Assembly (NCBI GenBank): GCA_003215535.1
Contig: QCKG01000005.1
Coordinates: forward strand, 40,498-104,497
Length of the DNA: 64,000 nucleotides
Source: Prochlorococcus sp. AG-409-L18
Lineage (GTDB): Bacteria > Cyanobacteriota > Cyanobacteriia > PCC-6307 > Cyanobiaceae
Direction of reading: 5' to 3'
Notes under the pieces: model-generated
The model's input: the letters and a program-made list of their open reading frames with translations, nothing else
Database searches by the model: none
What the model was told of the DNA's origin: nothing
Made by a program: the position numbers and the translations under genes
Shown here: positions 49,109-58,203 of the stretch, one piece after another
Layout: the number at the start of each line of letters is the position of its first letter
How positions within the stretch are numbered: position 1 is the stretch's first letter

Positions 49109-50065
49109 TTGGAAACCATAGAAGTTGACGTTGTAATTGTTGGGGGGGGGCCTGCAGGATGTACCTGTGCTCTCTACACCGCTAGAGCTGACTTGAAAAC
49201 GGTCATTTTAGATAAGAACCCCTCGGTTGGAGCTTTGGCAATTACTCATCAGATCGCTAACTATCCAGGCGTATCAAGCGAGATGAGTGGAGAGGATTTG
49301 TTGACTTTGATGCGGGACCAGGCAATCGAATATGGGACGCAATACATTCGTGCGCAAGTTTTTGGGGTGGATGTACAGGGTGAATGGAAAACGGTTTATA
49401 CGCCGGAAGGCACTTTTAAGGCCAAATCTCTGGTTTTGGCTAGTGGTGCAATGGGACGTCCTGCTTCATTTAAAGGTGAAGCTGATTTCCTTGGCCGTGG
49501 AGTTAGCTATTGCGCGACTTGTGACGGAGCCTTTTATAAAGGTCGGGAAGTGGCAGTTGTAGGAGTCAACAAGGAAGCTATAGAGGAAGCTCAAGTTTTA
49601 ACTAAGTTCGCTTCAACTGTTCATTGGATTACTTCTAATGACCCTAAAGAAGACGATGTACATGCACAGGATTTGATTTCTACACCCAATGTGAAACATT
49701 GGAGTAAAACTCGTTTGATGTTAATTGAGGGAAATGAATCAGGTGTGACTGGTATAAAAGTCAAGTCTCGTGCGAATGAGGATCAAGATTACTTGGCTCT
49801 TGAAGGAGTCTTTGTTTACATGAGTGGTTCAAAGCCAATTACTGATTTTCTTGGAGATCAAATTGCTTTAAAAGAAGATGGTGGGGTCATAGTTGATGAT
49901 TTCATGGCGACAACTTCTGAAGGTGTTTGGGCTATTGGAGATATACGCAATACACCTTTTAAGCAAGCGGTGGTTGCAGCCTCAGATGGTTGTATAGCAG
50001 CAATGGCTATTGATAGATTTTTAAATAGCAGGAAAGTGATTCGCGTTGATTGGGTCCATTCTTGA
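49109..50065 (+). CDS. Thioredoxin-reductase-like flavoprotein without NADPH motifs (DDOR-like)
   Basis: A 318-residue protein with the NTR fold pattern. It has the FAD loop DVVIVGGGPAGCTCALYTA, the redox CxxC in SYCATCDGAF (Cys135, Cys138), and the C-terminal FAD motif VWAIGDIRNTPFKQAVVAA. Where NTRs carry GGGDSAxEEA and HRRxxxRA for NADPH it reads VVGVNKEAIEEA and WITSND. This suits the described cyanobacterial diflavin-linked disulfide oxidoreductase (DDOR, slr0600 type), which has a second FAD in place of NADPH. The start is TTG, set by AAGGAGAAG at 49092-49100. No thioredoxin is fused. Confidence 0.8.
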   Translation: METIEVDVVIVGGGPAGCTCALYTARADLKTVILDKNPSVGALAITHQIANYPGVSSEMSGEDLLTLMRDQAIEYGTQYIRAQVFGVDVQGEWKTVYTPEGTFKAKSLVLASGAMGRPASFKGEADFLGRGVSYCATCDGAFYKGREVAVVGVNKEAIEEAQVLTKFASTVHWITSNDPKEDDVHAQDLISTPNVKHWSKTRLMLIEGNESGVTGIKVKSRANEDQDYLALEGVFVYMSGSKPITDFLGDQIALKEDGGVIVDDFMATTSEGVWAIGDIRNTPFKQAVVAASDGCIAAMAIDRFLNSRKVIRVDWVHS

Positions 50066-50199
50066 GTTGGGAATGCTTGCTATTATTTTATTTCTCTTAG
50101 ATTAAATTGCTGCGTTCGGCCTTCCCTCCATAATTTGAATACTAGTAATCGTTAAGACCTGAGAAAATTAATGCATAGGTAGCATCAAGCTGAAAAAGT

Positions 50200-51141
50200 A
50201 TGGTAGATGGTGGCTATCTTGATTATTTCAAGATTCTTGGGGTTGAGCGAAACGCAACCCCAGAGGCTATTAAGGGAGCCTTTAGGAAGCTTGCTCGTCA
50301 ATATCATCCTGATATGAATCCTGGGGATTCGAAGGCTGAAGAGAAATTTAAGAAGATTAGCGAGGCTTATGAGGTCCTCTCTGACCCAGATAAACGTCGA
50401 AGATATGAGCAGTTTGGCCAATATTGGAATCAGGCACAAGGAACAAATGCTAGAGATCCTTTTGGTGCAGGTTTTGATGGAGATTTTGGTCGTTATGGAA
50501 ATTTTGATGAGTTTATAAATGATCTTTTGGGCAGATTTGCTGGGCCTGGGGCTCCTTCTGGCTTTGGAGGTGGTTCTCCGCGCAATTCCAAGCGTTCAGC
50601 CTTGAATTTGGATGCCGAAGTTACGGTCACAGTAAGTTTTTCAGAGGCTTTTCATGGCACGGGACGCATCCTTTCTGTAAATGAAGAGCGTGTAGAAGTA
50701 AGGATTCCTCAAGGAGTTAAATCTGGTTCACGCTTGCGCTTGAAAGGGAAAGGGAATTTACAGCCAGGTACTGGCCGTCGTGGTGACCTTTATTTAAACC
50801 TCCAAGTTCAGGCTCACTCAATTTGGAGGCTTGAGGGCAATAGGCTTTGTGCAGATCTTCCAGTCGCTTTTGATGAATTGATATTAGGAGGGGATATCAC
50901 TGTAATAACACCAGATGGGGAAGCCAAGGTAGTCATCCCTCAAGGGACTCGTCCTGGAACTAGCTTACGTTTAAAAGGGAAAGGATGGCCGTTGAGCGAT
51001 GGCCGCGGGGATTTGATCTTTACGCTTGTCCTTGAGCTTCAAAGTCAATTGTCAAAGGAAGAGCAGCATCTGTTAGAGAAGTTGAAGAAACTACGTTGCA
51101 AAAATCCACGCGAATCATGGGTGAAATCTGCACGTCTATAG
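50200..51141 (+). CDS. DnaJ/CbpA-type J-domain co-chaperone
   Basis: A 313-residue protein. The J domain (about 6-70) has FKILGVERNATPEAIKGAFR and the HPD tripeptide in YHPDMNPG. A Gly/Phe-rich linker follows (FGAGFDGDFGRYGN). The C-terminal beta domains have VEVRIPQGVKSGSRLRLKGKG and VVIPQGTRPGTSLRLKGKGWP. There is no zinc-finger CxxCxGxG repeat, so it is a class B (CbpA-like) DnaJ. It stimulates DnaK. hemB follows after 41 bases or less on the same strand. Confidence 0.9.
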   Translation: MVDGGYLDYFKILGVERNATPEAIKGAFRKLARQYHPDMNPGDSKAEEKFKKISEAYEVLSDPDKRRRYEQFGQYWNQAQGTNARDPFGAGFDGDFGRYGNFDEFINDLLGRFAGPGAPSGFGGGSPRNSKRSALNLDAEVTVTVSFSEAFHGTGRILSVNEERVEVRIPQGVKSGSRLRLKGKGNLQPGTGRRGDLYLNLQVQAHSIWRLEGNRLCADLPVAFDELILGGDITVITPDGEAKVVIPQGTRPGTSLRLKGKGWPLSDGRGDLIFTLVLELQSQLSKEEQHLLEKLKKLRCKNPRESWVKSARL

Positions 51142-51182
51142 ATAGCGCCATTACGATTGTTAAGCGTCTTTGAATGGTCCTG

Positions 51183-52184
51183 ATGGATCTAACGTATCGC
51201 CCTCGTCGTTTGCGTCGCTCACCTGCTATTAGAAGCATGGTTAGAGAGCACAGCCTCAATGCGGCAGATTTCATATACCCATTGTTTGTACATGATGGGA
51301 AAGATGTTCAGGCAATTAGTGCAATGCCTGGAGCCAATCGTTGGAGTATGGACGCTTTAATTGGTGAAGTTGAGAGAGCTTGGGCATTAGGTGTTCGGTG
51401 TGTTGTTCTTTTCCCAAAAGTGGATGAAGCTCTCAAAACTGAAGATGGAGCTGAGTGCTTTAACGAGAGGGGTTTAATCCCAAGAGCAATTAAGGCTGTC
51501 AAGAAAGAGTTCCCCGAGATGACAGTTATGACAGATGTAGCTCTTGATCCCTATTCCAGTGACGGTCATGATGGGATCGTGAGCTCTTCTGGAATTGTTT
51601 TGAATGATGAGACTATCGAATTTCTTTGCCGTCAGGCAGTAGTTCAGGCTCAGGCTGGTGCAGATTTAATTGGGCCAAGCGACATGATGGATGGACGGGT
51701 TGGGGCAATTCGTGAATCTCTTGATGAAGAGGGTTTTGAGCATGTGGGGATAATTAGCTATACCGCAAAATATTCATCTGCTTATTACGGTCCTTTTAGG
51801 GTTGCTCTTGATTCTGCACCTCGGGCAGATAGTCAGAAACCAATCCCAAAAGATAAGAGCACTTATCAAATGGATCCAGCTAATGCTAGGGAGGCGATTA
51901 CAGAAGCTCAACTTGATGAACAGGAAGGAGCTGACATCCTTATGGTTAAGCCTGGCTTGGCTTATATGGATATTATTTATCGGCTTAGACAAGAGTCTGA
52001 ATTGCCAATAGCTGCTTATAACGTCAGTGGTGAATATGCGATGGTTAAAGCCGCAGCAGAGAGAGGGTGGATAGATGAAAAATCAGTAGTCCTAGAAACT
52101 TTGCTTAGCTTTAAACGGGCGGGTGCAGATTTGATACTTACTTATCATGCATGTGATGCCGCTCATTGGTTAAGTAAAGGTTGA
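51183..52184 (+). CDS. hemB: Porphobilinogen synthase (delta-aminolevulinic acid dehydratase)
   Basis: A 333-residue enzyme from ATG 51183 (MDLTYRPRR); ATG 51174 would add three residues. Conserved elements are FIYPLFVHDG, MTDVALDPYSSDGHDGIV, ADLIGPSDMMDGRVGAIRE, the Schiff-base lysines in YTAKYSSAYYGPFR and LMVKPGLAYMDII, and AYNVSGEYAMVKAA. The metal-site region DVALDPYSSDGHDG is the aspartate-type found in phototrophs rather than the cysteine zinc site. It joins two ALA to make porphobilinogen for heme and chlorophyll. Confidence 0.95.
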   Translation: MDLTYRPRRLRRSPAIRSMVREHSLNAADFIYPLFVHDGKDVQAISAMPGANRWSMDALIGEVERAWALGVRCVVLFPKVDEALKTEDGAECFNERGLIPRAIKAVKKEFPEMTVMTDVALDPYSSDGHDGIVSSSGIVLNDETIEFLCRQAVVQAQAGADLIGPSDMMDGRVGAIRESLDEEGFEHVGIISYTAKYSSAYYGPFRVALDSAPRADSQKPIPKDKSTYQMDPANAREAITEAQLDEQEGADILMVKPGLAYMDIIYRLRQESELPIAAYNVSGEYAMVKAAAERGWIDEKSVVLETLLSFKRAGADLILTYHACDAAHWLSKG

Positions 52185-52276
52185 TTTCGCTTATATGTCC
52201 TCAATTGGCATAAATTTTTAGACTTCATAGGTAGAAAGATAAATTAAGTTATCAACAGCCTTTAACTTATTTAAGA

Positions 52277-52681
52277 ATGGCATCAGGAATTCTCAAGACT
52301 AATAGCGCAAATGTTAAGAGGCTGGGTCATATAGCTATTCGTGTGAAAGATATTGATCGAGCCAAGGCTTTTTATATTCAGCTTGGTATGCGTCTTCTTT
52401 GGGATGATCAAGACTGGTGTTATTTAGAGGCAGGATCTTCAAGAGATGGCCTGGCATTGTTAGGCCCTGGTTATAAGGCTGCAGGACCTCATTTTGCATT
52501 CCATTTCACTGAGAAATCTGAAGTAGAGGATATTCATCGAGAATTGAAGAGATCTGGTGTGGAAGTGGGAGCTTTGCATGAACATAGAGATGGGACGGCC
52601 TCTTTTTATTTGAAAGATCCTGAAGGTAATTGGTTGGAGATGCTTTATCAGCCACCCGAGGGTATCCCAAGTAATCATTAG
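52277..52681 (+). CDS. Glyoxalase/bleomycin-resistance (VOC) family protein
   Basis: A 134-residue single VOC module. It begins KRLGHIAIRVKDIDRAKAFYIQLGMRLLWDD and ends DPEGNWLEMLYQPPEG, with HFAFHFTEKSEVEDI in the middle. The putative metal ligands are His (GHIAI), His in the central strand and Glu (WLEML). The substrate cannot be assigned; it is distinct from gloA and lacks that protein's glutathione-site spacing. It stands between hemB and mutS2 on the same strand. Confidence 0.78.
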   Translation: MASGILKTNSANVKRLGHIAIRVKDIDRAKAFYIQLGMRLLWDDQDWCYLEAGSSRDGLALLGPGYKAAGPHFAFHFTEKSEVEDIHRELKRSGVEVGALHEHRDGTASFYLKDPEGNWLEMLYQPPEGIPSNH

Positions 52682-52712
52682 TGTGAACTATTTTACAAAA
52701 ATAATAAGCTAA

Positions 52713-55130
52713 ATGAAGGGCTCTAAAGTGTTAGATTCTGAGTCGGTATTTCAAGATTCTCTGAATTTATTGGAGTGGCCTAGGTTATGCGAACACTTAG
52801 CCACATTTGCTAGTACAACTCAAGGTATTCTTGCTTGCAAGAATCTCCCTATTCCTCAAGATGTGGGTACCACGAGATTACGATTAGCTGAGTTATTAGA
52901 GATTGGGAGCTTAGATCATTTGATTGATGGTGGGTTGAGTTTTCGTGGTATACATGACCTGGGAGAAGTGTTACTAAGGTGCCAAAAAAGAGGTTGTGCT
53001 AGTGGTGAAGAATTGCTGAAAGTAGCAGAAACCCTAGGCGCAGCTCGTAAATTACGTAGGCAGATTGATGATATAGAACTTCGTCCAGTTACTACTGCCT
53101 TACTAAAAGATTTAGCTACACTCCCTGATTTAGAAACACGACTCAAATTTGGGCTTGAAGAAGGTGGGCGGGTCGCAGATCGTGCCAGCTCGAAACTTGC
53201 CGGACTCCGTAGACAATGCCAAAGCTTGTTGCTGGAACGAAGAGATCTTTTGCAGGCTTTAGTAAGGCGCCATGGACAATTTTTGCAGGATACCGTTGTA
53301 GTGGAGCGTCATGGTCGTCCGGTTTTGTCCTTAAAGGCTGGAGCCATTGGTCAGCTTCAAGGAATGGTTCATGACAGTTCTGCGTCAGGTAACACAATCT
53401 TTTTGGAACCCCAATCAATAATTCCGCTTGGAAATAAAATTGTTGAAATTGAGTCCTACATTAAGGAGGAGGAGTTCCGACTATTAGCTGCTTGGAGTGC
53501 AGATGTTAGTTCTAACTTTGCATCGATTGATCATCTTAGCCATGTGATATTGCATCTAGATGTTGCCTTGGCACGTGCACGCTATAGCTATTGGTTAGGA
53601 GGTGTCCCGCCAATTTTTAGTGAGGAGGTTAACTCTTCGTTTCTTTTTACGCAATTGCGTCATCCTCTTCTTGTATGGCAACAGCGGAAAGAGCAAGGTG
53701 AAGAAGTTATTCCAGTTACCTTAGAAGTTAATTCTCATGTGAAGGTTGTAGCTATTACAGGCCCCAATACTGGGGGCAAAACTGTCACACTAAAAAGTGT
53801 AGGTCTTGCAGTTCTTATGGCTCGTGCAGGCCTTTTTATACCTTGTAAAGGTCGACCTACATTGCCCTGGTGTGAACAAGTATTAGCAGATATAGGCGAT
53901 GAGCAATCTTTGCAGCAGAGCCTTTCAACTTTTAGTGGGCATCTAACGCGAATTTGTCGCATCCTTGATGCAGTGACTAGGAGTCATGCACCAGTATTAG
54001 TCCTATTAGATGAGATTGGTGCCGGAACTGATCCTGTTGAAGGTACAGCCTTAGCAATTGCTTTGTTAAAGACATTTGCTGATAGAGCCAGATTGACTAT
54101 CGCGACTACTCATTTTGGGGAATTGAAAGCTCTTAAATATAGTGATCCTCGCTTTGAGAATGCTTCTGTTTCATTTGACAGCATCACACTCACTCCTACG
54201 TATTGCTTGCAATGGGGGATACCTGGAAGAAGCAATGCGATTGCTATTGCAAGACGCTTAGGACTGGATCCTTTGGTGACAGATAGAGCTCAAAAATTAA
54301 TTGTTCCAAATGGTGAAAAGGATGTGAATAAAGTTATTTTTGGTATGGAAGAGCAAAGAAAACGGCAACAAGCAGCTGCAGAAGATGCAGCTGCTTTATT
54401 AGCGCGGACTGAAATTCTTTACGAGGAAATTTTGAGTCGTTGGCAAAAGCAATCTCAACAATCCCTTAAAACTCAGACATTGAGACGTAAAGAGCTTGAA
54501 ACGTCTATTCAAGAAGGGCAAAAAGAGGTTCGCAATTTAATTAAGCGCTTAAGGGCCGATGGTGCTGATGGTGAAACAGCACGACAAGTAGGACAGCATT
54601 TGCGGCGCATGCAAAAACAGAATGTGCCTAAGCGACCCAAGGATGGCGTAAAGGGTTGGACTCCTCGAGTAGGTGAGAGGATAAGGTTAATCGCTTTAGG
54701 GAAAGCAGGAGAAGTTAAATCAATTTCTGAGGATGGTTTACAACTTAGTGTTGTATGTGGGGTTTTTAGAACTACAGTTGATTTAAATGACGTCGAAAGC
54801 CTGGATGGTGAAAGCCCAATTACCCCACAGCCTGTGATCCAGGTAGATTTGTCTTCACGTATAGGTAGAGGGGCAAATCTTAAGACGACATCTAATACAG
54901 TTGATGTTCGTGGATTAAGGGTTCATGAGGCTGAAGTTGCCGTAGAGGAGTACTTGCGAAGAGCTAATGGCCCATTGTGGGTAATTCATGGGATTGGGAC
55001 TGGAAAGCTTAAGCAAGGGTTGCGGGAGTGGCTGAAGAGTGTGCCTTATGTTGAGCGTGTGGTTGATGCTGATCAGAGGGATGGAGGGGCAGGTTGCAGT
55101 GTGGTGTGGTTGCAAGAGGTAAGACACTAA
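52713..55130 (+). CDS. mutS2: MutS2 family ATPase/endonuclease
   Basis: An 805-residue protein. The N-terminal lever/core region is followed by the ATPase with VVAITGPNTGGKTVTLKSVG (about 350), VLVLLDEIGAGTDPVEG and TIATTHFGELKALKY. A helical segment and a C-terminal Smr nuclease domain (about 725-800) contain VDVRGLRVHEAEVAVEEYL and VIHGIGTGKLKQGLREWL. MutS2 lacks the mismatch-binding domain; it acts on recombination intermediates and, in some bacteria, collided ribosomes. obg lies 1.7 kb downstream on the same strand. Confidence 0.94.
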   Translation: MKGSKVLDSESVFQDSLNLLEWPRLCEHLATFASTTQGILACKNLPIPQDVGTTRLRLAELLEIGSLDHLIDGGLSFRGIHDLGEVLLRCQKRGCASGEELLKVAETLGAARKLRRQIDDIELRPVTTALLKDLATLPDLETRLKFGLEEGGRVADRASSKLAGLRRQCQSLLLERRDLLQALVRRHGQFLQDTVVVERHGRPVLSLKAGAIGQLQGMVHDSSASGNTIFLEPQSIIPLGNKIVEIESYIKEEEFRLLAAWSADVSSNFASIDHLSHVILHLDVALARARYSYWLGGVPPIFSEEVNSSFLFTQLRHPLLVWQQRKEQGEEVIPVTLEVNSHVKVVAITGPNTGGKTVTLKSVGLAVLMARAGLFIPCKGRPTLPWCEQVLADIGDEQSLQQSLSTFSGHLTRICRILDAVTRSHAPVLVLLDEIGAGTDPVEGTALAIALLKTFADRARLTIATTHFGELKALKYSDPRFENASVSFDSITLTPTYCLQWGIPGRSNAIAIARRLGLDPLVTDRAQKLIVPNGEKDVNKVIFGMEEQRKRQQAAAEDAAALLARTEILYEEILSRWQKQSQQSLKTQTLRRKELETSIQEGQKEVRNLIKRLRADGADGETARQVGQHLRRMQKQNVPKRPKDGVKGWTPRVGERIRLIALGKAGEVKSISEDGLQLSVVCGVFRTTVDLNDVESLDGESPITPQPVIQVDLSSRIGRGANLKTTSNTVDVRGLRVHEAEVAVEEYLRRANGPLWVIHGIGTGKLKQGLREWLKSVPYVERVVDADQRDGGAGCSVVWLQEVRH

Positions 55131-55570
55131 AGGTGGTGGCTTTAGTCAAAATCCAAAGTGTTTTCATTTTCTTTGAGATTTTTCTTAGATCAATTGATTG
55201 GCGTTCCTCATCTAAGAAGGGTTGACAATCAAAAATTCCATAACAGTGCCTGTAATGAAGACTGGGAAAACTCGAATTGAAAGGAATCGAATACCAAAAA
55301 CTGTATAGAGTTATTCCCTTGAAATGATTGGGATGAGAGCATCCAGATTGTCTCGGAGGCTTTTATTGCAAAATCATTTTGGAGATTTAATTTGCGAGAA
55401 AGTTGTTGTATGTGCTTATGTCTCGATTGATTTTCCCAATAGAAAGTATGAGAAACAACCAAATAATAAATATCAATGGATTAAAGAGCTTAATGATCTT
55501 TTCAAGATGGGTTCTGGTTTGAGGGTTGCAAGCTATAGAAATTGCTTAATATCTAAGAGTAAAATGGTAA
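55131..55570. other. Gene-poor interval after mutS2 with a doubtful small ORF
   Basis: About 440 bases separate mutS2 from the membrane protein. A forward frame of 84 codons (55324-55578) is the longest, ending WIKELNDLFKMGSGLRVASY then RNCLISKSKMVIN. Its second half has protein-like composition, but there is no clear ribosome site and no family I recognise, so it may be a real small gene, a remnant or chance. No convincing terminator or RNA structure was seen. Confidence 0.4.
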
Positions 55571-55578
55571 TTAATTAA
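55324..55578 (+). CDS. Doubtful small protein of 84 residues
   Basis: The frame starts at ATG 55324 (MIGMRASRLSRRLLLQNHFG) and ends 8 bases inside the convergent membrane-protein gene. The middle has KVVVCAYVSIDF and the end WIKELNDLF, reasonably balanced, with no signal peptide or membrane span. Evidence for expression is only that the frame is open. I keep it as a low-confidence call. Confidence 0.25.
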   Translation: MIGMRASRLSRRLLLQNHFGDLICEKVVVCAYVSIDFPNRKYEKQPNNKYQWIKELNDLFKMGSGLRVASYRNCLISKSKMVIN

Positions 55579-56545
55579 GAGGAGTAATTCTTTCTGTGGG
55601 ATTCAAGTCATGTCCCCAATTAATATAAAGCCTGCATGAATGGATTAAGACACCTAAACCAAAAAAACATTCAACAAGCTCCTGATCACTAGGAATTAAT
55701 ATAGGAACCTCTATGCCCTTCATCTGAAGAATAAGGCCTAAATAAACAAATGCACCAAGGGAGAAATAGCCTATTAGAAATAAAGGTGGGAAGATCAAAT
55801 CTGCTAATGTGTTGGCTTTAATTTTATAGTTACTAACTAAATACCAGCGTAACACACAGAAAATACTTAAGGATAATAGGACTAAAGCTATGATCAAAGT
55901 ATTAGGTTCGCCACTAATTAGAATGAAGTTGTGAATATTAGTTTCTTGTTGAGAGTTTAATTTAGCTAAGAAATCGGGAGATCTCCAATTGAAGATCATT
56001 TGTCCCCAGCTAATTTCTTCCATTGAGAGGACGAAAACCAAACCGCTCGTTGCCAATACAAATTTAGCCACTAACTTATTCAGCTCCTTTGTCCCTATAA
56101 TGAAAAATAGCAGAGCTGCAAATAAAAGGAAAAGGAAGGTTAACCATTCCACTAAACTTCCCTCCTCTACAAGACGTTTATAGCCTTTTAGGTCTTCTAG
56201 CTGTACTCGATATACAACGAAGATAGAAAAACATATGAAAGGTAATACTCCTAGTGCTCTTTTGAAGTTATTGGCATGTGTCCTTTGATATGTTTTTAAT
56301 AAAGAAGTTACTTTTCTAAAGAATCCAACCATGAAAAGTAATAAACCTAATAAGCTTTGTGCGATTTGAGGAGCAGATAAAGGTGAGCCGTAGATATTTA
56401 AGAAGCGCGCGATTCCTGTTAAAACTAGAGCAATGCCAAAGATAATGAAACAACCATCTGCAATTCTTCCCAAGAATACGATCTTTTGATCATATTCGTC
56501 TTTATTTTTTAAGCTTTTATATGAATTTGGTGCTAAGTGCATCAC
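55571..56545 (-). CDS. Polytopic membrane protein with EE-SWGQ motif, unknown function
   Basis: A 324-residue protein with about eight hydrophobic segments. Near residue 180 it has SMEEISWGQMIFNW, then P and LNSQQETNIHNFIL, together E-E-x-S-W-G-Q with a downstream N-x-Q-x-E-x-N-x-H-N. I have seen this pairing in uncharacterised bacterial membrane proteins; polar residues in a membrane context suggest an active or metal site. It is more AT-rich in look than its neighbours. It is divergent from obg, with 316 bases between the starts. Confidence 0.72.
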   Translation of the reverse strand: MMHLAPNSYKSLKNKDEYDQKIVFLGRIADGCFIIFGIALVLTGIARFLNIYGSPLSAPQIAQSLLGLLLFMVGFFRKVTSLLKTYQRTHANNFKRALGVLPFICFSIFVVYRVQLEDLKGYKRLVEEGSLVEWLTFLFLLFAALLFFIIGTKELNKLVAKFVLATSGLVFVLSMEEISWGQMIFNWRSPDFLAKLNSQQETNIHNFILISGEPNTLIIALVLLSLSIFCVLRWYLVSNYKIKANTLADLIFPPLFLIGYFSLGAFVYLGLILQMKGIEVPILIPSDQELVECFFGLGVLIHSCRLYINWGHDLNPTERITPLN

Positions 56546-56861
56546 TTGGTTGAATTCAGAATTGAAACCAACTTAACCTAATCTCAATTGATTTTCTTTA
56601 TTTAGATTGCGTTTGATAAGAGCTGAAAAATCCCACTTCTTAGAAAGAGGGATTTTTGCTAAAAAAAGAGGCTATATTTGTCCCTTCAAGAGGAAAATAT
56701 TCAGTTTCTTAGCTTATAGCTTTTGTTCTTTAAGGTTAGCTTTTCTTTATACTGACAAATTAAACTGGAATCACAAATTTATTTCTTCACTATTTAGGAT
56801 TGGGTTATGTCGTCCAATATGGCTTGCTTCCCTTGACATCTCTTCTCTTAACTAGACGTTA
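56546..56861. other. Divergent intergenic region with a GAAAAATCCC hairpin
   Basis: This 316-base AT-rich gap separates the membrane protein and obg. It holds a hairpin at 56625-56657 with arms GAAAAATCCC and GGGATTTTT and a 14-base loop in which TTCT and AGAA can pair. T5 closes it on both strands. A terminator-like element between divergent genes implies a short transcript from either side or attenuation of obg. A forward 82-codon frame (56607-56855) spans it but looks non-coding. Confidence 0.5.
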
Positions 56862-57851
56862 ATGCAATTCATAGATCAGGCTCGTATCACCATTAAAGCT
56901 GGTTGTGGCGGCGATGGAATCGTTTCTTTTAGAAGAGAGAAGTATGTCCCTGCGGGAGGCCCTTCGGGAGGGGATGGGGGGCGAGGAGGTCACGTTGTCT
57001 TTGAAGCGGATGGAAATTTACAGACTCTCTTGGATTTCAAGTTTAAGAGATTGTTTCTTGCGCCAAGTGGGCGTCGGGGAGGACCTAACAGGTGTTCGGG
57101 AGCTTCCGGAAAGGACCTTGTTATTAAAGTTCCATGTGGAACGGAAGTGAGGCATCTAACAACGGGCATAATTTTTGGAGACCTCATAGAAGATAAACAA
57201 ACGCTTGTCGTTGCATTAGGTGGACGAGGTGGACGGGGAAATGCTCATTACTTAAGTAATAGGAATCGAGCACCTGAAAAATGCACAGAAGGAATTGAAG
57301 GAGAAGAATGGCAATTGCAATTGGAGTTGAAGTTGCTTGCAGAAGTGGGAATTATTGGCTTGCCAAATGCAGGGAAAAGTACTTTGATTTCTGTCCTTTC
57401 TGCAGCGCGCCCAAAGATTGCTGATTATCCTTTTACGACTTTGGTTCCTAACCTTGGTGTAGTAAGAAAACCAACTGGGGATGGCACGGTATTCGCCGAT
57501 ATCCCTGGATTGATAGCTGGTGCGGCAGAGGGGGCTGGACTAGGACATGCTTTTCTTCGCCATATCGAGAGAACCAAATTGTTAATTCATATGCTTGATG
57601 GGGGGGCAGAAGATCCATTGGCAGATTTTTTTGCGGTTGAGAAAGAGTTGCTTGCTTATGGACATGGTTTGATTGATCGACCAAGATTATTAGTACTGAA
57701 TAAAAGAGAACTTTTGGATCAGAAGTCGGAGAAGTTCTTGGTAAGGGAAATTGAAAAAAAGAGTTCTCGTAAGTTGATTCTTATTTCTGCAGCAATGGGT
57801 AGTGGTTTAGAGGATTTGTTGGGAAAGGTATGGGATGGATTAGAAATCTAA
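56862..57851 (+). CDS. obg: Obg/CgtA ribosome-associated GTPase
   Basis: A 329-residue protein. The glycine-rich Obg fold (1-158) has [20 protein letters not shown] and [15 protein letters not shown]. The G domain has [27 protein letters not shown], the G3 segment [11 protein letters not shown], the NKRELL G4 and SAA G5. The C-terminal OCT domain is absent, as in many cyanobacterial Obgs. It acts in late 50S assembly and stress response. A small conserved gene follows after about 70 bases. Confidence 0.95.
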   Translation: MQFIDQARITIKAGCGGDGIVSFRREKYVPAGGPSGGDGGRGGHVVFEADGNLQTLLDFKFKRLFLAPSGRRGGPNRCSGASGKDLVIKVPCGTEVRHLTTGIIFGDLIEDKQTLVVALGGRGGRGNAHYLSNRNRAPEKCTEGIEGEEWQLQLELKLLAEVGIIGLPNAGKSTLISVLSAARPKIADYPFTTLVPNLGVVRKPTGDGTVFADIPGLIAGAAEGAGLGHAFLRHIERTKLLIHMLDGGAEDPLADFFAVEKELLAYGHGLIDRPRLLVLNKRELLDQKSEKFLVREIEKKSSRKLILISAAMGSGLEDLLGKVWDGLEI

Positions 57852-57924
57852 TGTTGGTTCTCTCAAATTTGCACTTGTCTAAAGCCCATTGATTGGTAAT
57901 ACATATAGTGAAGTGAATTTCATC

Positions 57925-58107
57925 ATGACTTTTTTCAGTTGTTTTGATCAGCAAGGTAAGGTAATCGCTCGCTGCCAAACCCATCAAGAAATAGAAGTAC
58001 TCAGGAGAATGGGTCGACCTATCGCTGAGGTACGTGAGATGAAAAATGAGGAAGCAGTTGTTTGCTCTTTAACAGGCAGCCCTTCGGAATTCAATCAAGA
58101 TTATTGA
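57925..58107 (+). CDS. Small conserved-looking protein after obg
   Basis: A 60-residue protein from ATG 57925 (MTFFSCFDQQGKVIARCQTH); an in-frame ATG at 57889 would add 12 residues. The sequence HQEIEVLRRMGRPIAEVREM is compact and protein-like, with two cysteines (residues 6 and 17) and no membrane span. I think it is a picocyanobacterial conserved hypothetical; the function is unknown. Its stop codon lies at the base of the 58106-58135 hairpin. Confidence 0.6.
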   Translation: MTFFSCFDQQGKVIARCQTHQEIEVLRRMGRPIAEVREMKNEEAVVCSLTGSPSEFNQDY

Positions 58108-58135
58108 TTTGGGGTTAATCAAATAACCCCAAATC
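58106..58135. terminator. Perfect 12-bp hairpin between convergent genes
   Basis: Arms GATTTGGGGTTA and TAACCCCAAATC are fully complementary, with a 6-base loop. The repeat starts inside the stop codon of the small gene after obg. No T run follows on either strand, so intrinsic termination is not certain; it may stabilise the 3' end of the obg-side or cp12 transcript. Confidence 0.55.
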
Positions 58136-58203
58136 CAGAAGAGAGATCAATGTTTATATATTTGATTAAGCTCTAACCCCTTTGTAAAGGTTTTTGTGAG
58201 CAT

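Noticed and set aside
56607..56855. Forward 82-codon ORF before obg
   Set aside because: It spans the terminator-like hairpin, has an unnatural F/R/K/S-rich composition and lacks a ribosome site.
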